The notes beneath the pieces were generated by a model. That model was given only the letters and a program-made list of their open reading frames with translations. It ran no database searches and was not told where the DNA came from. Shown here one piece after another: positions 9,301 through 9,952 of a stretch of 9,952 bases of DNA (within the stretch, counting starts at the first letter, position 1; each line of letters starts with the position of its first letter). Made by a program: the position numbers and the translations under genes. Origin of the DNA: Lachnospiraceae bacterium (GTDB lineage Bacteria > Bacillota > Clostridia > Lachnospirales > Lachnospiraceae); the NCBI GenBank assembly GCA_022790905.1, contig JAAVYC010000243.1, forward strand, positions 1 to 9,952, in the 5' to 3' direction.

Positions 9301-9952
9301 TGCGGAAATTATAAAGGCAGCCAGACAAAATCATTTAATATTGTGAAAAAAAGTATTGCAACTTGTAGTTTTTCCGTACTTAGTAACTATGTTTACGACG
9401 GAAAAGAAAAAACGCCGACAGTGACGATTAGAAATGGTGTGAAAACGCTCAAAAATGGAACCGATTATACAGTGAAATATGAGATGAATAAAGATGCCGG
9501 GCTAGGAAAAGTAATTGTAACTGGGCAGAACAACTATTCAGGCACAGCAATCCGGTATTTTAATATCACAGTGGCGGCACCGAAAAGTCCGAAGATGGTT
9601 TCGAATTCAGCTACCTCTATCAAGATTTCCTGGACATCTGGCGGGAAAGCCACAGGTTATGAAATCTATCGTCAGCAGAGCAACAATATTTATAAAAAGA
9701 TTGGGAGCACTAAGTCTACGACCTATACGGATAAAAAGTTAAGCAATGCGAAAGCCTATAATTACAAGGTGAAAGCATATTATAAAGGCAGTGCAGGAAC
9801 AGTCTATAGCAGTTACACTAGCGTATTGAAAGCCAATACAATTCCGGCGAAGCCAAAGATTTCTGTTTCTTGTCCAAAGAGTAAGCAGGTAAAAATTAAA
9901 TGGTCAAAATTGAAATATGTGACCGGATATGAAGTTTATCAGAGCACTTCAA
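3268..9952 (+). CDS. Giant secreted Ig-like repeat and fibronectin type III protein, 3'-truncated by the window edge
   Basis: One reading frame stays open for 2,228 codons to the last base, so this is an incomplete protein of unknown total length. The start at 3268 is fixed by an upstream in-frame stop and a good ribosome binding site. In order it shows a signal peptide (residues 1-33), an acidic Glu/Gln/Ser-rich linker (34 to ~107), and 22 tandem Ig-like repeats (~108-2101). One complete fibronectin type III domain (~2102-2189) and the start of a second (from ~2190) follow. The repeats resemble the MBG/YDG-type bacterial Ig-like modules typical of Lachnospiraceae surface proteins, assigned here by motif only. 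No catalytic motif, LPXTG, SLH or transmembrane anchor is visible, but the C-terminus is missing. I infer a long extracellular stalk or adhesin; a repeat-bearing wall hydrolase or peptidase with its catalytic domain downstream remains possible. The gene is independent of rpoC, with its own promoter after a terminator. Confidence 0.93.
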   Translation, partial: MYKDVLKRMAAIFLCVCMVGTSLDIGGLTVYAAKKEQVEREPSEEKDESQEVEQQDESMQDTQGKSVASEEAEQTDSNLILPQERALGTPALVAEDDKIDLEDTTNNVEVKYDPTYSLVYNAAQKTPSVVSVRCNGEALTQGMDYTVTYGANINVGKGYIYIHGVANGKYYGTYSTEFDITELNIENATASRIPDQEYAGKNSTAHPNVTLTISGNSLTESQDYTTEWTAADGSSDVRNVGRKKVTITGKGNCTGTKEVYYNVTRKSLNNGNEFRYDYETSHPYTGTAVTPKLEIYYNNELLEEGADKDYTLTYNNNTTITSSATIRVMGQGNFTSSINLPFTIAGKTINDCDITLSETRYTYDGKAHRPDVTVMDGSKTLVEDTDYTLSYPNPTNAGDTSVVVTGIRNYSGTRNMKYTIDPCQITASDLRLTGLSSETYSGKEIKPTPSVRDNTNGRTMVSGVDFDYAYDDNINVSKNAKVIIDGKGNYTGSPEFDFEIIPRQFFNAEIEVENWRSVGRYPDSSIVRVTYNGEVLRLERDYKVEFQTEDGQLLTDAYPSGAPSNITAYVAIKEGESQNYTGTTRKPFKICGDLSKATVTCNTKYVYTGSMIKAEPTAVYLDGERLEINEDYEVKPLTDSINAGEHQMSIRGINNYAGEQTVGYTIDQKPLDARDIVCDALEVEYTGNEVTPEFTVKYGNITLSQGDDFTLEKVSSVTDYTNVTTTRGKIPINLVAKKDSSGTETGNFTGSRTVYFDIVPRAIDGGSFTAADDISVTDLEAFYEYTGTKIEPAYKVWRNFSTELQKGQDYNADITNNQDAGTATITITGINNYKGAFRKTFDIKYPLDNDNWVTSYTVDTAGRRCEEFVYEGGSPIEPGIYILFSDLVGKGYGVPTEGTGYRIVDSIHNIDATGNGPKAQITIEGIGKYTGRRTVEFTITPKDIASTDIHWGEYVSIPPYNGRAKNPQELSATFKKALIQKTPMIQNADFEITKYEDDGDLPSDPPMSDGTGSQCINAGKVTMTIQGTGNYMGTITKTFDIPPKDIGMGDVKINSKIALDKLVYDGTSHKLEADDLILTYERDTSANPMGPDTDIILNSDPNRVDYTVTASEDDGDKRDEDYTEENKKNSPCINAGIVTLTLTGEGNYEGTKELTYEIQRKSLRNSNGSDWAAGIKAEISNGVDGKVIYNREVQNPTIAITDEHIPDSEGNGTVLREGKDYKVTWRKYIVDASGTTTFQEVSECKDAGKYQIEVAGIGNYIDEYYVDYEILPRDLNNGGEADGSKYLYAIDEIEDQVYTGYEIIPESLRVFEYTCNPDDADDVSQNQIVLEKDVDYDCVGFNNINVSTEMSFATLTITGKGNYTGTLPWHFNIIPKNIEDDDVTLEEILEVPYNGLAQTPDLPLWYNGKQLSAVAGTDTNLDYTVDYNVEKLSEDGTTTTVATNIEVGPAYGVIRGEGNFTGERSYTEDNPIFRVIPRSLQKALDDGEITVNQPEEVTYDGLPHRPTIEVKDSFGRGEDVTLVEGEDYEVEYTSVVNAGTQIATVRGIGNYGDSIPITFEIKPKTITDANGFLEGSFGELIEEDWAYTGFEIKAKMHITDTIKKQQEGSEDENAYEEVVVELEEGTAEGQRGDESTEDNGVRDYVLKYEDENGNKTNINAGTAKITVVFTGNYAGTYETTFDIRPRNIEEDSGDGVVIDPMEDQQYSKEVIHPDPVITYGRGEDPESEPGYQLKKDIDYTLAYDGDCIDMGTYAVTITGGGNFEGTVTTKFKIVPRDLDPEKSPEIIVAAIPDQIYDGTNIRPTTTLEYKGEQLVEGVDYNLSAGENTRLPGGEAELVITGNGNYTGKRIEHFTIVGDLSHPDCKIERIEPQDYTGKEAEPEPTVSFAGVPLVQDENFEIVGWDNNVDVGPEAKVTIAGKSPYYTGTREQKFQISYNIAEASLEVKGIANAYTYTSDVITPGTGAYKDKKISVSYEGGLGRERVELTEGIDYTLGYQQNINTGKAEVVITGCGNYKGSQTKSFNIVKKSIATCSFSVLSNYVYDGKEKTPTVTIRNGVKTLKNGTDYTVKYEMNKDAGLGKVIVTGQNNYSGTAIRYFNITVAAPKSPKMVSNSATSIKISWTSGGKATGYEIYRQQSNNIYKKIGSTKSTTYTDKKLSNAKAYNYKVKAYYKGSAGTVYSSYTSVLKANTIPAKPKISVSCPKSKQVKIKWSKLKYVTGYEVYQSTS
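3367..3588 (+). other. Acidic, probably disordered linker after the signal peptide
   Basis: Residues 34 to about 107 are dominated by Glu, Asp, Gln and Ser (for example PSEEKDESQEVEQQDES), with few aromatic or large aliphatic residues. No fold is recognisable. Such segments often follow the signal peptide in Lachnospiraceae surface proteins and may act as a flexible spacer. The boundary with the first repeat (VEVKYDPTYSLVYN) is approximate. Confidence 0.7.
3589..9570 (+). repeat. Array of 22 tandem Ig-like repeats within the giant protein
   Basis: Each unit follows Y(T/D)G..xxP ... G..L..G.DY.V.Y ... N.NAG.A.V.ITG.GNYTGT .....F.I.P(R/K). The unit-closing GxGNYTG motif, or its variant, begins at 3769, 4012, 4255, 4483, 4723, ~4996, 5221, 5503, 5752, 6040, 6346, 6697, 7033, 7342, 7633, 7906, 8278, 8542, 8788, 9022, 9298 and 9523. 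Spacing ranges from about 75 to 124 residues: units 1-5 are compact (76-81) and units 11-13 and 17 are the longest, with acidic insertions. Unit 6 is degenerate, with no YTGK opening and no NAG motif. Unit junctions carry a short I.PR(D/S)L or I.PK(D/N)I linker. Each unit is probably one beta-sandwich, making a rod. The repeats are diverged at the DNA level, so this is an old array rather than a recent expansion. Confidence 0.9.
6310..6676 (+). repeat. Local duplication between repeat units 11 and 12
   Basis: The 16-mer TGTATCAATGCCGGAA occurs exactly at 6310-6325 and 6661-6676, 351 bases (117 codons) apart and in the same frame, encoding CINAG. Both copies are preceded by a matching acidic insertion that starts EDDGD (near 6253 and 6601) and followed by a GxGNY motif. 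Together these suggest that units 11 and 12 are a more recent duplicate pair than the rest of the array. Confidence 0.6.
9571..9952 (+). other. Fibronectin type III domains, the second cut by the window end
   Basis: Residues ~2102-2189 form one fn3 domain: APKSPKM, then IKISWTSGGKATGYEIYR, TYTDKKL and YNYKVKAYYKG. The core Trp and the GYEIYR and YKVKAY strands are characteristic. A second begins near 2190 with IPAKPKISVSC, VKIKWSKLKYVTGYEVYQ, and stops at the last base. Such domains are usual spacers in secreted clostridial proteins, between repeats and a C-terminal functional or anchoring module. At least one more domain should follow beyond the window. Confidence 0.88.

Noticed and set aside
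3589..9570. CRISPR-like or short tandem DNA repeat array
   Set aside because: The periodicity is at the protein level (75-124 codons) with diverged DNA, an open frame throughout and no identical direct repeats with spacers.

Overview
The window looks like a low-to-mid GC Gram-positive gut clostridium, most likely Lachnospiraceae. The evidence is a Firmicute-type RpoC with no large insertions in its catalytic half, consensus sigma-A promoters, purine-rich ribosome binding sites, and a giant secreted protein of tandem NYTG Ig-like repeats followed by fibronectin type III domains. That repeat style is common in Lachnospiraceae surface proteins. No search was run, so the taxonomy is an inference from protein style.

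Layout: (1) Bases 2-2920, plus strand, are the 3' three quarters of rpoC, the beta-prime subunit of RNA polymerase; about 320 N-terminal residues lie outside the window. The first ~55 bases are open in the same frame but GC-rich, and do not encode the conserved rudder sequence expected just before LSDMLKGK, so the window edge is suspect. (2) A clear intrinsic terminator at 2939-2975 closes the rpo transcription unit. (3) The 347-base gap 2921-3267 then carries an AT-rich tract, two extended -10 elements (3042-3050 and 3122-3129), competing small hairpins (3073-3117) and a near-consensus sigma-A promoter (TTGAAA-N17-TATAAT, 3156-3184). A ribosome binding site follows at 3252-3260. (4) From 3268 to the end, one uninterrupted plus-strand reading frame of at least 2,228 codons runs off the window. 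It encodes a signal peptide, an acidic linker, 22 tandem Ig-like repeats and the start of a fibronectin type III array.

The two genes are functionally unrelated. rpoC is core transcription machinery ending in its own terminator, and the giant gene is an independently promoted, secreted, probably surface-exposed stalk or adhesin. The str genes (rpsL, rpsG, fusA, tuf) that often follow rpoBC in Firmicutes are not immediately downstream. I see no tRNA, rRNA, CRISPR array, transposase or phage gene. The best candidate for something under-described is the giant repeat protein with its multi-promoter leader; its C-terminus, which would show how it is anchored and whether it has an enzymatic domain, is not visible.
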